A DNA stretch of 6,288 nucleotides from assembly GCA_015494005.1 (NCBI GenBank), contig WGCB01000332.1, positions 1 through 6,288 of the forward strand, written 5' to 3'. Shown here one piece after another: positions 1 to 6,156 of the stretch. The position numbers and the translations under genes are program-made. How positions within the stretch are numbered: the first letter of the stretch is position 1; each line of letters starts with the position of its first letter. Source of the stretch: Caldilineaceae bacterium (lineage in GTDB: Bacteria; Chloroflexota; Anaerolineae; Caldilineales; Caldilineaceae). Under the pieces are notes generated by a model, which was not told the origin of the DNA, did no database searches, and saw only the letters and a list, made by a program, of their open reading frames with translations.

Positions 1-99
1 CCCCAGGAACCCGGTCACCAACAGGAGGGCGAGGGCGCTGGGGGGGAGCCAGGCCCTGAGCCGTGGGAGGGAGGTTGCGGGCAAGAGGATGGCGAGCAT
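1..99 (-). CDS. N-terminus of a putative membrane or exported protein (partial)
   Basis: An open reading frame on the minus strand starts with ATG at 99-97 and stays open for 33 codons to the window edge. Just upstream on that strand is AAAGGA, about six bases before the ATG, a good ribosome binding site. The peptide begins MLAILLPATSLPRL and continues with Arg and Trp residues, then a hydrophobic stretch around residues 18-33 rich in Leu, Ala and Val. This resembles a signal peptide or first transmembrane helix. Codons are GC-ending, as in the neighbours. The gene would be divergent from the dodecin gene. Nothing identifies a family. In GC-rich DNA a 33-codon open frame can occur by chance, so the call rests on the binding site and the hydrophobic composition. 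Confidence 0.45.
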   Translation of the reverse strand, partial: MLAILLPATSLPRLRAWLPPSALALLLVTGFLG

Positions 100-181
100 G
101 GTGGTTCCTTTCTGGTGCCGGAGATATGGAAGGAGGATATGGAGGATTTCCCGGAAGCGTGGAGGAAACGGGAGAAAGTGG

Positions 182-187
182 TATACT
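182..187 (+). promoter_or_regulatory. Possible -10 box upstream of dodecin
   Basis: TATACT matches the sigma-70-type -10 consensus TATAAT at five of six bases. It lies in the more AT-containing part of the divergent spacer. The 9-mer GTATACTGA around it recurs exactly in the promoter proposed for xylF. No convincing -35 element is visible 16-18 bases upstream. If used, transcription would start near 194, giving a leader of about 150 nt that contains the tandem repeats. The GTATAC core is palindromic, so direction is not fixed by the box alone. Confidence 0.35.
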
Positions 188-211
188 GAGGGCACCCCCT
201 CTGTTTCCCCC

Positions 212-256
212 AACTGTGCGTCTTGCCACTGTGCGTCTTGTCACTGTGCGCCTTGT
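212..256 (+). repeat. Three tandem copies of a 15-bp repeat
   Basis: Three head-to-tail units occupy 212-226, 227-241 and 242-256. The consensus is CACTGTGCGTCTTGT. The first unit differs at its first and last bases, and the third has one T-to-C change. The array sits between the proposed -10 box and the dodecin start, so it would lie in the mRNA leader. The 15-bp period keeps reading frame: in the dodecin frame the units read as TVRLA, TVRLV, TVRLV. No stop separates them from dodecin, but family length and the ribosome binding site argue against translation. Function unknown; a protein-binding array or replication slippage are both possible. Confidence 0.8.
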
Positions 257-296
257 CAACGGAACCTGCAGCGCTTCTCGTCTGCAAGGGTTCGAT

Positions 297-320
297 CCGT
301 CATTCCAACCGTCATTCCAC
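297..320 (+). repeat. Two tandem copies of a 12-bp repeat
   Basis: CCGTCATTCCAA at 297-308 is followed directly by CCGTCATTCCAC at 309-320, identical at 11 of 12 bases. The pair ends 27 bases before the dodecin start codon. It is distinct from the 15-bp array upstream. A duplicated regulator half-site or a slippage duplication would both fit. Confidence 0.6.
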
Positions 321-335
321 AATCTAGCGCAACCA

Positions 336-341
336 AAGGAG
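336..341 (+). promoter_or_regulatory. Ribosome binding site that fixes the dodecin start
   Basis: AAGGAG lies six bases before the ATG at 348. The reading frame stays open upstream as far as position 63, so this site and the known family length together select 348 rather than the upstream ATG codons at 63 or 126. Confidence 0.8.
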
Positions 342-347
342 CGAGTC

Positions 348-554
348 ATGGGCAACAGTGTGTACAAAAAGATCGAAGTGACCGGCACCTCCGACGAGGG
401 GCTGGAGGACGCCATCCGCAGCGCCGTGGTCAAGGCCGGGGAGTCCCTGCACAATCTGCGCTGGTTCGAGGTGTCGGAGATCCGGGGCAGCATCGCGGAG
501 GGAGACGTGAAGGAGTGGCAGGTGACGGTGAAGATCGGCTTCCGGCTGGACTAG
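348..554 (+). CDS. Dodecin family flavin-binding protein
   Basis: This 68-residue protein matches the dodecin family in length and sequence throughout. Dodecins are small beta-alpha-beta-beta proteins that form hollow dodecamers in the cytoplasm. They bind FMN, riboflavin or related flavins, buffering free flavin and quenching its photoreactivity. Visible hallmarks are the N-terminal VYKKIEVTGTS strand, an amphipathic helix around residues 17-34, and the LRWFEVSEIRG strand (37-47). W39 is in the position of the tryptophan that stacks on the flavin ring. The C-terminal strand reads WQVTVKIGFRL. The pattern is very close to Thermus-type dodecins, which I know from memory. The lyxose isomerase gene begins 66 bp downstream on the same strand, so co-transcription is possible, although no functional link between the two is established. 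The family call is nearly certain; the natural flavin ligand cannot be read from sequence. Confidence 0.95.
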   Translation: MGNSVYKKIEVTGTSDEGLEDAIRSAVVKAGESLHNLRWFEVSEIRGSIAEGDVKEWQVTVKIGFRLD

Positions 555-556
555 CC

Positions 557-592
557 GGGCGCGTTCCTGCCGGGCAGGTGCGGGCAACGCCC
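557..592 (+). other. Foldable spacer between dodecin and lyxose isomerase
   Basis: The spacer can form a nested structure. GGGC (557-560) and GTT (563-565) pair with AAC GCCC (586-592), and an inner hairpin pairs CCTGC (566-570) with GCAGG (574-578) around a CGG loop. There is no T-run after it, so it is not a classical intrinsic terminator. It might partly terminate, attenuate or stabilise the dodecin message. The structure was drawn by eye with no energy calculation. Confidence 0.35.
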
Positions 593-620
593 AATCAGGT
601 CACACAGAAAGGCGGCAGCG

Positions 621-1337
621 ATGAAACGTTCGGAGATCAACCAAATCATCCGGGAAGCGGATGCCTTCATCCGGGAGCACTGCTTCCATCTGCCCCCCTT
701 CGCCTACTGGACGCCCCAGGAGTGGGCTCAGAAGGGGGAGGAGGCATGGGAGATCGTGGAGAACCGCCTGGGGTGGGACATCACCGACTTCGGCAAGGGG
801 GACTACCGCAACTTCGGCCTGTTCCTCTTCACCATCCGCAACGGCAACCCCCGGAACCTGGAGAAGTGCCAGGGCAAGGTCTACGCGGAGAAGCTCCTCA
901 TCGTGGACGTGAACCAGATCACGCCCCTGCACACCCACTGGGTCAAGACGGAGGACATCATCAACCGGGGCGGGGGCAAGCTGGCCATCCAGCTCTACAA
1001 CGCAGCCGAGGACGGCAGCCTGGCGGACACGGAGATCGTGGTGAGTATGGACGGCGTGCGTCGCACCTTCCCCCCGGGCGCCACGGTGCTCCTGAGCCCT
1101 GGGGAGAGCATCACCCTGCCCACGGGACTCTACCACAAGTTCTGGGCCGAGGAAAGCCGGGTCCTGGTGGGGGAGGTCTCCATGGTCAACGACGACTACA
1201 CGGACAACCGCTTCTACGAGCCGGTGGGCCGTTTCCCCCAGGTGGAGGAGGACGAACCGCCCCTCTACCTGCTGGTGAACGACTACGAGCGCTACTTCCC
1301 GCCCCTGCGCCAGCGCCTGGAGGAGCAGGCCGAGTGA
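621..1337 (+). CDS. D-lyxose ketol-isomerase (cupin fold)
   Basis: The 238-residue product matches the D-lyxose isomerase family (EC 5.3.1.15), cytoplasmic metal-dependent cupin enzymes of roughly 230 residues. They interconvert D-lyxose and D-xylulose and often also act on D-mannose/D-fructose. The first cupin motif is PLHTHWVKTED, giving metal ligands H104, H106 and E111. The second is GESITLPTGLYHKFW, giving H172 as the fourth ligand. The N-terminal 60 residues form the helical and aromatic-rich region usual in the family, including the YWTPQEWAQ segment. AAAGG at 608-612 lies eight bases before the ATG. Placement just before a xylose transporter and xylose isomerase fits a role feeding D-lyxose into D-xylulose. 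Substrate preference among lyxose, mannose and similar sugars cannot be fixed from sequence, but context favours the pentose. Confidence 0.9.
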   Translation: MKRSEINQIIREADAFIREHCFHLPPFAYWTPQEWAQKGEEAWEIVENRLGWDITDFGKGDYRNFGLFLFTIRNGNPRNLEKCQGKVYAEKLLIVDVNQITPLHTHWVKTEDIINRGGGKLAIQLYNAAEDGSLADTEIVVSMDGVRRTFPPGATVLLSPGESITLPTGLYHKFWAEESRVLVGEVSMVNDDYTDNRFYEPVGRFPQVEEDEPPLYLLVNDYERYFPPLRQRLEEQAE

Positions 1338-1383
1338 GAGGCTACATTCCAGGCCATGTGTCAACCTGATTGTTTTTCGTCAG

Positions 1384-1413
1384 TTGCATGCGCCAGGAAA
1401 TGTGGCGTATACT
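1384..1413 (+). promoter_or_regulatory. Predicted promoter of the xylFGH-xylA genes
   Basis: TTGCAT (1384-1389) and TATACT (1408-1413) are separated by 18 bp. The -10 box has five of six consensus bases; the -35 has only its TTG conserved. The surrounding 1338-1478 gap is clearly richer in A and T than the genes. Transcription would start around 1420, about 60 nt before xylF. The 9-mer GTATACTGA here is also present upstream of dodecin. Confidence 0.55.
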
Positions 1414-1430
1414 GATGAACGAATCCCCCC

Positions 1431-1444
1431 TGTAAACGTTTTCC
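1431..1444 (+). promoter_or_regulatory. LacI-family / cre-like operator
   Basis: TGTAAACGTTTTCC is an imperfect palindrome around a central CG. It matches the CcpA cre-type pattern TGWAANCGNTNWCA at every position but the last, and its core GTAAACGTTTTC is one base from a perfect palindrome. LacI/GalR-family repressors of sugar genes typically bind such sites. It lies just downstream of the predicted transcription start, where a bound repressor would block transcription, and 34 bp before xylF. No regulator gene is visible in the window. Confidence 0.55.
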
Positions 1445-1478
1445 ACCTCTTTCCATCCACCCTTTCTGGAGGAATCCC

Positions 1479-2603
1479 ATGCGCAAATACTGGATTGTTC
1501 TGCTCGTCTTGACCATGATGGCCCTGGCGGCCTGCGCGCCACCGGCAGCGCCCGCGGCCCCGGCGGGCGGGGGCAGCGAAGCCCCGGCCGCTGAGGAAGG
1601 CGGCGCGGCCATGGAGGAGGGCATGATCGCCGTGCTCCTGCCGGACAGCGCCTCCTCGGCCCGCTGGGAAGCCGACGACCGCCGCTTCTTTGAGCAGGCC
1701 TTCGACGCCGCCGGCGTGAAGTACACCATCCTCAACGCGGAGGGCGATGCCCGCACCCAGCAGACCCAGGCCGAGCAGGCCATCACCAACGGGGCCAAGG
1801 TCATCCTGCTGGTGAATCTGGACAGCGGCAGCGGCGCGGCCATCATCGCCCAGGCCCGGGACGCGGGCGTCAAGGTCATCGACTACGACCGCCTGACCAT
1901 CGAGGGCCCTGGCGCGGACATCTACGTGAGCTTCGACAACGTGGCCGTGGGGCGGCTCATGGGCGAGACCCTGGAGCCCCTGATCAACGCCCTGCCCGCC
2001 GATCCCAAGCGGGTGGTCCAGCTCAACGGCTCCCCCACGGACAACAACGCCACCCTCTTCCGGGAGGGCTACTACAGCGTGGCCAAGCCCCACTACGACG
2101 CGGGTGATTGGGAGCTGGTGGCGGACCAGGCCGTGCCCGACTGGGACAACCAGCAGGCCCTGGTCATCTTCGAGCAGATCCTGACCGCGGCCAACGGGGA
2201 CGTGGACGCCACCTTCGCGGCCAACGACGGCCTGGCCAACTCCGTCATCTCCGTGCTGAAGAGCCAGGGCATGGATCCCATGCCCCTCAGCGGCCAGGAC
2301 GCCACCGTGGGCGGCATCCAGAACATCCTCTCTGGCTGGCAGTCCATGACCGTCTACAAGCCCATCAAGCTGGAGGCGGAGGCCGCGGCCAAGGCCGCCA
2401 TCGCCCTGCTGAAAGGTGAGGACGTCTCGGCTCTGGCCAACGACACCATCAACAACGGCCAGAACGACGTGCCCTTCATGAAGCTGACGCCCATCGCCGT
2501 CACCAAGGACAACATCGCCGAGACGGTCATCGCCGACGGCTTCCGCACCTGGGACGAGATCTGCGTGGGCGAGTTCGAGCAGTACTGCCCCGAGAACCGC
2601 TGA
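1479..2603 (+). CDS. xylF: D-xylose ABC transporter substrate-binding lipoprotein
   Basis: This 374-residue protein is the extracytoplasmic sugar-binding component of the transporter. Residues 1-18 form a lipoprotein signal peptide, with lipobox L16-A17-A18-C19. A flexible low-complexity linker rich in Ala, Pro, Gly and Glu follows (20-48). The periplasmic-binding-protein fold starts near residue 49 (MIAVLLPD). Segments that align with E. coli XylF include DYDRL (135-139), YVSFDN (149-154), GSPTDNNA (184-191), AANDG (247-251), LSGQDA (270-275), MTVYKPI (290-296) and NNGQNDVP (325-332). The C-terminal KDNIAETVIADGF also aligns. Beyond this point the protein has a tail of about 19 residues with two cysteines (C362, C370) that E. 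coli XylF lacks. GGAGGA lies five bases before the ATG. The gene is preceded by its own promoter and operator. Xylose is the expected ligand; lyxose or other aldopentoses are possible. Confidence 0.93.
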   Translation: MRKYWIVLLVLTMMALAACAPPAAPAAPAGGGSEAPAAEEGGAAMEEGMIAVLLPDSASSARWEADDRRFFEQAFDAAGVKYTILNAEGDARTQQTQAEQAITNGAKVILLVNLDSGSGAAIIAQARDAGVKVIDYDRLTIEGPGADIYVSFDNVAVGRLMGETLEPLINALPADPKRVVQLNGSPTDNNATLFREGYYSVAKPHYDAGDWELVADQAVPDWDNQQALVIFEQILTAANGDVDATFAANDGLANSVISVLKSQGMDPMPLSGQDATVGGIQNILSGWQSMTVYKPIKLEAEAAAKAAIALLKGEDVSALANDTINNGQNDVPFMKLTPIAVTKDNIAETVIADGFRTWDEICVGEFEQYCPENR

Positions 2604-2732
2604 GGCGGCAATCCACGACGCCGAGGAATGCACGTGAAGACGCAGGTTGTCAAGTCATCTGGGCTGGCCAGGGGGAGCATGGACCGGTCGGCCTGGCATG
2701 TTGGCTCTGACAGGTTGTGGAAACACGGCTGA

Positions 2733-2763
2733 GAGAGCGCGGGCCAGCCCGGTCCGCGCTCTC
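2733..2763 (+). other. Intercistronic GC-rich hairpin between xylF and xylG
   Basis: GAGAGCGCGG (2733-2742) pairs perfectly with CCGCGCTCTC (2754-2763) around an 11-nt loop, a 10-bp GC-rich stem. It is followed by TGCACC, with no U-run, so it is not a standard intrinsic terminator. In binding-protein operons, such structures after the binding-protein gene often protect its message from 3' decay or cause partial termination. Either would raise XylF above XylG and XylH. The rest of the 216-bp gap (2604-2819) shows no convincing gene or promoter. Confidence 0.6.
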
Positions 2764-2808
2764 CTGCACCGAGGCGGAGACTGGATCCAGCTTTTCTGGA
2801 AGAAAGAC

Positions 2809-2815
2809 GAGGAGG
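2809..2815 (+). promoter_or_regulatory. Ribosome binding site selecting a TTG start for xylG
   Basis: GAGGAGG is a near-perfect anti-SD match and lies four bases before the TTG at 2820. No ATG or GTG lies at a usable distance in frame without losing the first strand of the ATPase fold, so TTG is the likely start. An in-frame ATT directly before it is a much rarer start codon. Confidence 0.75.
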
Positions 2816-2819
2816 CATT

Positions 2820-3590
2820 TTGGCACAAGAACCCCTTCTGCAGTTGAAAGGCGTCTCCAAGAGTTTCGGCGCGGTCCAGGCCCTCTACCGAGTGGACTTC
2901 GCCGCTTATCGGGGTGAGGTCATGGCCCTGGTGGGGGACAACGGCGCGGGGAAATCCACCCTGATCAAGGGGGTGGCCGGCATCTACCCCTTCGACGAGG
3001 GGGAGGTCTACTTCGACGGCCAGCCGGTGCAGATCCACAACCCCCGGGAGGCCTCGGCCCTGGGCATCGAGGTGGTCTACCAGGACCTGGCCCTGGCCGA
3101 CAACCTGGACGTGGTGGCCAACATGTTCCTGGGCCGGGAGATGATCCAGAAGCCTTGGCGCCTGGACGAGGCGGCCATGGAGCGCAAGGCCCTGGAGACC
3201 CTGGACTCCCTGGCGGTGACCACCATCCGCTCTGTGCGCCAGCCGGTGGCGGAGCTCTCCGGTGGCCAGCGCCAGTCCATCGCCGTGGCCAAGGCGGTCA
3301 TGTGGAACTCCAAGTTGGTCATCCTGGACGAGCCCACCGCGGCCCTGGGCGTGGCCCAGACCCGCCAGGTGCTGGATCTGGTGCGGCGGCTGGCGGACAA
3401 CGGCCTGGCCGTGGTCCTCATCTCCCACAACCTGCACGACATCTTCGAGGTGGCGGACCGCATCACGGTCCTGCGGCTGGGACAGAATGTCAAGGAGTTC
3501 ATCGCAGCCGACACGACCCACGAGGAGGTCGTCCACGCCATCACCGCGGGGGCCCTCCGGCATGTTCCTGGGATGGTGAAAAATGGATGA
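2820..3590 (+). CDS. xylG: Xylose-type ABC transporter ATPase, single domain
   Basis: This 256-residue cytoplasmic ATPase powers sugar import through XylH. All ATP-binding motifs are present: Walker A G39-S46 within GDNGAGKST, Q-loop Q88 (VVYQDL), signature LSGGQ 146-150, Walker B VILDEPT 167-173 with catalytic E171, and switch H203. The D-loop reads AALG (174-177) instead of the usual SALD-like sequence; from memory, this variant is common in single-domain sugar ATPases. E. coli XylG has about 513 residues and two fused nucleotide-binding domains, whereas this protein has one and should act as a homodimer. The protein ends cleanly after the fold, so it is a normal half-size member and not a truncation. 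The start is TTG. Its last 8 bases overlap xylH, implying translational coupling. An alternative name would be an FrcA-like sugar ATPase; neighbours favour xylose. Confidence 0.9.
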   Translation: MAQEPLLQLKGVSKSFGAVQALYRVDFAAYRGEVMALVGDNGAGKSTLIKGVAGIYPFDEGEVYFDGQPVQIHNPREASALGIEVVYQDLALADNLDVVANMFLGREMIQKPWRLDEAAMERKALETLDSLAVTTIRSVRQPVAELSGGQRQSIAVAKAVMWNSKLVILDEPTAALGVAQTRQVLDLVRRLADNGLAVVLISHNLHDIFEVADRITVLRLGQNVKEFIAADTTHEEVVHAITAGALRHVPGMVKNG

Positions 3591-4827
3591 TGTACGCGAA
3601 GCAGTCTCGTCAGCCGAGGGCGGTGTGGTCCTGGGAGGCAAAAGCCTCTCCCTGGCTGGCTACTTCCGAGAGTACGGGAAGCGGATCCGGGCGGGGGATC
3701 TGGGCGCTCTGCCCATCATCCTCGGCCTGTTGGTCATCGCCACGATCTTCCAGACCCTGAACCAGAACTACCTGACCCCCCGCAACTTCGTCAACCTCAT
3801 CCTGCAGATGGCCGGCATCACCACCATCGCCATCGGGGTGGTCTACGTGCTGCTTCTGGGTGAGATCGACCTCTCCATCAGCTACGTGAGCGCGGTGGCG
3901 GCCGTCTTCATGACCATGCGCCTGCGCCCGCCGGACGGTTGGCCCTGGTTCGTCGCCCTGATCGCGGCCCTGATCTTCGCCGCGGCCATTGGCTTCGTCC
4001 AGGGGCTCATCATCACCCGTTTCAAACTGCCCTCCTTCGTGGTCACCCTGGCTGGCTTCCTGATCTGGAACGGGGTGGTGCTGATCCTCATCGGCAACGG
4101 CGGCACCGTCATCATCCAGGACCCTGTCATCATCGGCATTGCCAACTACTTCCTGCCCGCGCTCTGGGGCTGGATCGTGGTCGTGGGCGGGGCCATCCTC
4201 TTCGCGGCCAACCGGGTGATGAGCTGGAACACCCGGCGCCGTCGAGGCATCGCCTCCACGCCCGCTCTGGTGGTGGCCTTGCAGGGCCTGGCCATCATCC
4301 TGGCTGCCGTCGTGGTGGTCAGCATCGCCAACCAGGACCGGGGCGTGCCCTTCGTGGGCATCCTGCTGCTGATCCTGCTGGTGGGTTTCACCTTCCTGGC
4401 GGAGCGCACCCCCTTCGGCCGCTACGTCTACGCCATCGGCGGCAACGCCGAGGCCGCCCGCCGGGCCGGCATCCAGGTCCAGCGCATCCGGGTTCTGGTC
4501 TTCATGATCTCCAGCTTCATGGCCGGCATGGGCGGCGTGATCCTGGCCTCTCGCCTGCGCTCCGTGGACACGGCAGCCGGTGGCGGCAGCCTCATGCTCA
4601 ACTCCATCGCCGCGGCGGTGATCGGCGGCACCAGCCTCTTCGGCGGCAGCGGCCGGGTGATCAGCGCCTTCCTGGGCGCGCTGGTCATCGCCAGCGTGGA
4701 GAACGGCATGGGCCTGCTGGGCCTCAGCGCGGGGGTCAAGTTCGTGGTCACCGGCCTGGTGCTGCTCCTGGCCGTGCTGGTGGACGCCATCTCCCGGCGG
4801 GGGCGGGCTCGCTCCGGTGTGGCGTAG
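3583..4827 (+). CDS. xylH: D-xylose ABC transporter permease
   Basis: This 414-residue, very hydrophobic protein is the membrane channel subunit of the importer, with about ten predicted transmembrane segments between residues 42 and 402. It aligns closely with E. coli XylH (393 residues). Shared landmarks are GEIDLS (93-98), [10 protein letters not shown] (149-158), a basic cytoplasmic loop around 216-221 (NTRRRR), RGVPFV (253-258), [14 protein letters not shown] (284-297, the ATPase-coupling segment), [10 protein letters not shown] (346-355), ENGMGLL (373-379) and LLLAVLVDA (394-402). The N-terminus is about 20 residues longer than in E. coli, soluble and of unknown role. The start ATG lies inside the end of xylG (overlap ATGGATGA), with only a weak ribosome binding site of its own. 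It probably depends on ribosomes finishing xylG. Confidence 0.93.
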   Translation: MDDVREAVSSAEGGVVLGGKSLSLAGYFREYGKRIRAGDLGALPIILGLLVIATIFQTLNQNYLTPRNFVNLILQMAGITTIAIGVVYVLLLGEIDLSISYVSAVAAVFMTMRLRPPDGWPWFVALIAALIFAAAIGFVQGLIITRFKLPSFVVTLAGFLIWNGVVLILIGNGGTVIIQDPVIIGIANYFLPALWGWIVVVGGAILFAANRVMSWNTRRRRGIASTPALVVALQGLAIILAAVVVVSIANQDRGVPFVGILLLILLVGFTFLAERTPFGRYVYAIGGNAEAARRAGIQVQRIRVLVFMISSFMAGMGGVILASRLRSVDTAAGGGSLMLNSIAAAVIGGTSLFGGSGRVISAFLGALVIASVENGMGLLGLSAGVKFVVTGLVLLLAVLVDAISRRGRARSGVA

Positions 4828-4883
4828 AGGCAGGCAGAATCAACCGATCAACCCAGCCAACAACCAGCGAAACGGAGCGTCTC

Positions 4884-6044
4884 ATGTACGAACCGAAACC
4901 CGAGGACAAGTTCAGTTTCGGCCTCTGGACCGTGGGCAACGTGGGCCGGGATCCCTTCGGCGAGCCGGTGCGGGAACCCATGTCGCCGGTGGCCATCGTC
5001 CATCTGCTGGCGGAGGTGGGCGCCTGGGGCGTGAACCTCCACGACAACGATCTGGTGCCCATCGACGCCACGCCCCAGGAGCGGGACCGCATCGTGCGGG
5101 AGTTCAAGCAGGCCCTGGACGAGACGGGCATCGTGGTCCCCATGGCCACCACCAACCTCTTCACCCATCCGGTCTTTCGGGACGGGGCCTTCACCAGCAA
5201 CGATCCCCGGGTCCGGGCCTACGCGCTGCAGAAGTGCATGCAGGGCATCGACCTGGGCGTGGAGCTGGGGGCCAAGACCTTCGTCTTCTGGGGCGGCCGG
5301 GAAGGCACGGAGACCGACGCCAGCAAGGATCCCCAGGAGGCCCTGAAGCGCTATCGGGAGGCCATCAACTTCCTCTCCGACTACGTGCTGGATCAGGGCT
5401 ACGACCTGCGTTTCGCCCTGGAGGCCAAGCCCAACGAGCCCCGGGGAGACATCTTCCTGCCCACCACCGGGGCCATGCTGGGCTTCATCCAGACCCTGGA
5501 TCACCCGGAGATGGTGGGGGTGAACCCGGAGATGGCCCACGAGCACATGGCCGGCCTGAACTTCCTCCACGCGGTGGCCCAGGCCTGGGACGCGGGCAAG
5601 CTCTTCCACATCGATCTGAACGACCAGAACTTCGCCCGCTACGACCAGGACTTCCGCTTCGGCTCCCACAACCTGAAGCAGGCCTTCTTCCTGGTCAAGT
5701 TCCTGGAGGACGTGGGCTACGACGGCCCCCGCCACTTCGACGCCCACGCCTACCGCACCGCGGACCGGGAGGACGTGAAGGCCTTCGCCCGGGGCTGTAT
5801 GCGCTCCTACCTCGTCTTCCGGGAGAAGGCCCGGCAGTTCCGGGAGGACCCGGTCATCCAGGAGCTGCTGGCGGAGATCCGCGCGGGGGACCCAGAGGCG
5901 GAGAGCTTCCTGGGGGCCTACAGCTCCCAGAAGGCCCAGGCGCTGAAGCAGCATCCCTTCCAGCCGGACGAGCTGGCCAAGCGTCCCCTCCCCTACGAGG
6001 CCCTGGACCAGCGGGTGATGGAGCTGCTCCTGGGCGCGGTGTAG
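4884..6044 (+). CDS. xylA: Xylose isomerase, class I
   Basis: This 386-residue TIM-barrel enzyme (EC 5.3.1.5) converts D-xylose to D-xylulose in the cytoplasm using two divalent metals. Its length and sequence match the short class I (Streptomyces/Thermus) type rather than the longer class II type of about 440 residues. All key residues are present, one position lower than in Streptomyces: W15, H53 and D56 (LHDND), F93, W136, E180 and K182, E216 and H219 (NPEMAHEH), D244, D254 and D256, and D286. The enzyme should therefore be active. The C-terminal extension (about 320-386), which wraps around the partner subunit in the tetramer, is complete. GGAG lies six bases before the ATG, and the gene starts 56 bp after xylH, consistent with the same transcript. 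Enzymes of this type also isomerise glucose to fructose. Confidence 0.96.
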   Translation: MYEPKPEDKFSFGLWTVGNVGRDPFGEPVREPMSPVAIVHLLAEVGAWGVNLHDNDLVPIDATPQERDRIVREFKQALDETGIVVPMATTNLFTHPVFRDGAFTSNDPRVRAYALQKCMQGIDLGVELGAKTFVFWGGREGTETDASKDPQEALKRYREAINFLSDYVLDQGYDLRFALEAKPNEPRGDIFLPTTGAMLGFIQTLDHPEMVGVNPEMAHEHMAGLNFLHAVAQAWDAGKLFHIDLNDQNFARYDQDFRFGSHNLKQAFFLVKFLEDVGYDGPRHFDAHAYRTADREDVKAFARGCMRSYLVFREKARQFREDPVIQELLAEIRAGDPEAESFLGAYSSQKAQALKQHPFQPDELAKRPLPYEALDQRVMELLLGAV

Positions 6045-6053
6045 GACCCGGCC

Positions 6054-6110
6054 CCTGGCGCCGCCCGTGGACTGTGCCACTCCCAGGGCGGAAGGGCGGC
6101 CCGGCCCAGG
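6054..6110 (+). terminator. GC-rich stem after xylA, possible terminator
   Basis: CCTGG (6054-6058) and GCCGCCC (6060-6066) can pair with GGGCGGC (6094-6100) and CCAGG (6106-6110), giving a long interrupted stem. An alternative fold pairs CCGCCC (6061-6066) with GGGCGG (6086-6091), topped by a GTGG/CCAC hairpin (6067-6080). No U-run follows, so it would be a non-canonical or Rho-assisted terminator, or simply a 3'-end stabiliser. Its position directly after the last gene of the cluster supports an end of transcription here. The fold was read by eye. Confidence 0.4.
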
Positions 6111-6150
6111 ATCGGGCGTTGATCCTATGGATGCCGGTCTGGGGAGCAGG

Positions 6151-6156
6151 TACACT
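6151..6156 (+). promoter_or_regulatory. Weak -10-like box before the right-edge gene
   Basis: TACACT matches TATAAT at four of six bases and lies in the most AT-containing part of the gap after xylA. The hexamer 17 bases upstream (TGGATG) is a poor -35. It is offered because the following gene seems to begin a separate transcription unit. Confidence 0.2.

Noticed and set aside
139..189. 16-codon open frame (starting MEDFPEAW) after AAGGAGG
   Set aside because: The binding site is only two bases from the ATG, the frame ends on the proposed -10 box, and there is no supporting homology. It is probably chance in a purine-rich tract.
286..320. tRNA-like T-arm sequence GGTTCGATCC
   Set aside because: The flanking bases do not form the T-stem, and no anticodon arm, D-arm or acceptor stem can be drawn around it.
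63..347. N-terminal extension of dodecin from an upstream in-frame ATG
   Set aside because: The frame is open, but dodecins are about 68 residues, a strong ribosome binding site sits directly before 348, and the upstream residues look unlike any dodecin.
1364..1387. Possible terminator hairpin CAACCTGA / TCAGTTG after lyxose isomerase
   Set aside because: The stem is about seven pairs with a bulge and a 10-nt loop, and it overlaps the -35 region. It is too weak to call.
2647..2652. TTGTCA as a -35 box for an internal xylG promoter
   Set aside because: No -10-like hexamer lies 16-18 bases downstream; the sequence there is G-rich.
2647..2847. 66-codon open frame in the xylF-xylG gap
   Set aside because: It starts from TTG without a binding site, runs through the hairpin into xylG in another frame, and has no recognisable sequence.
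3939..4883. Open frame continuous upstream of xylA through xylH
   Set aside because: It is a GC-bias shadow of xylH in another frame. The xylose isomerase family begins at the ATG at 4884, which has a proper ribosome binding site.
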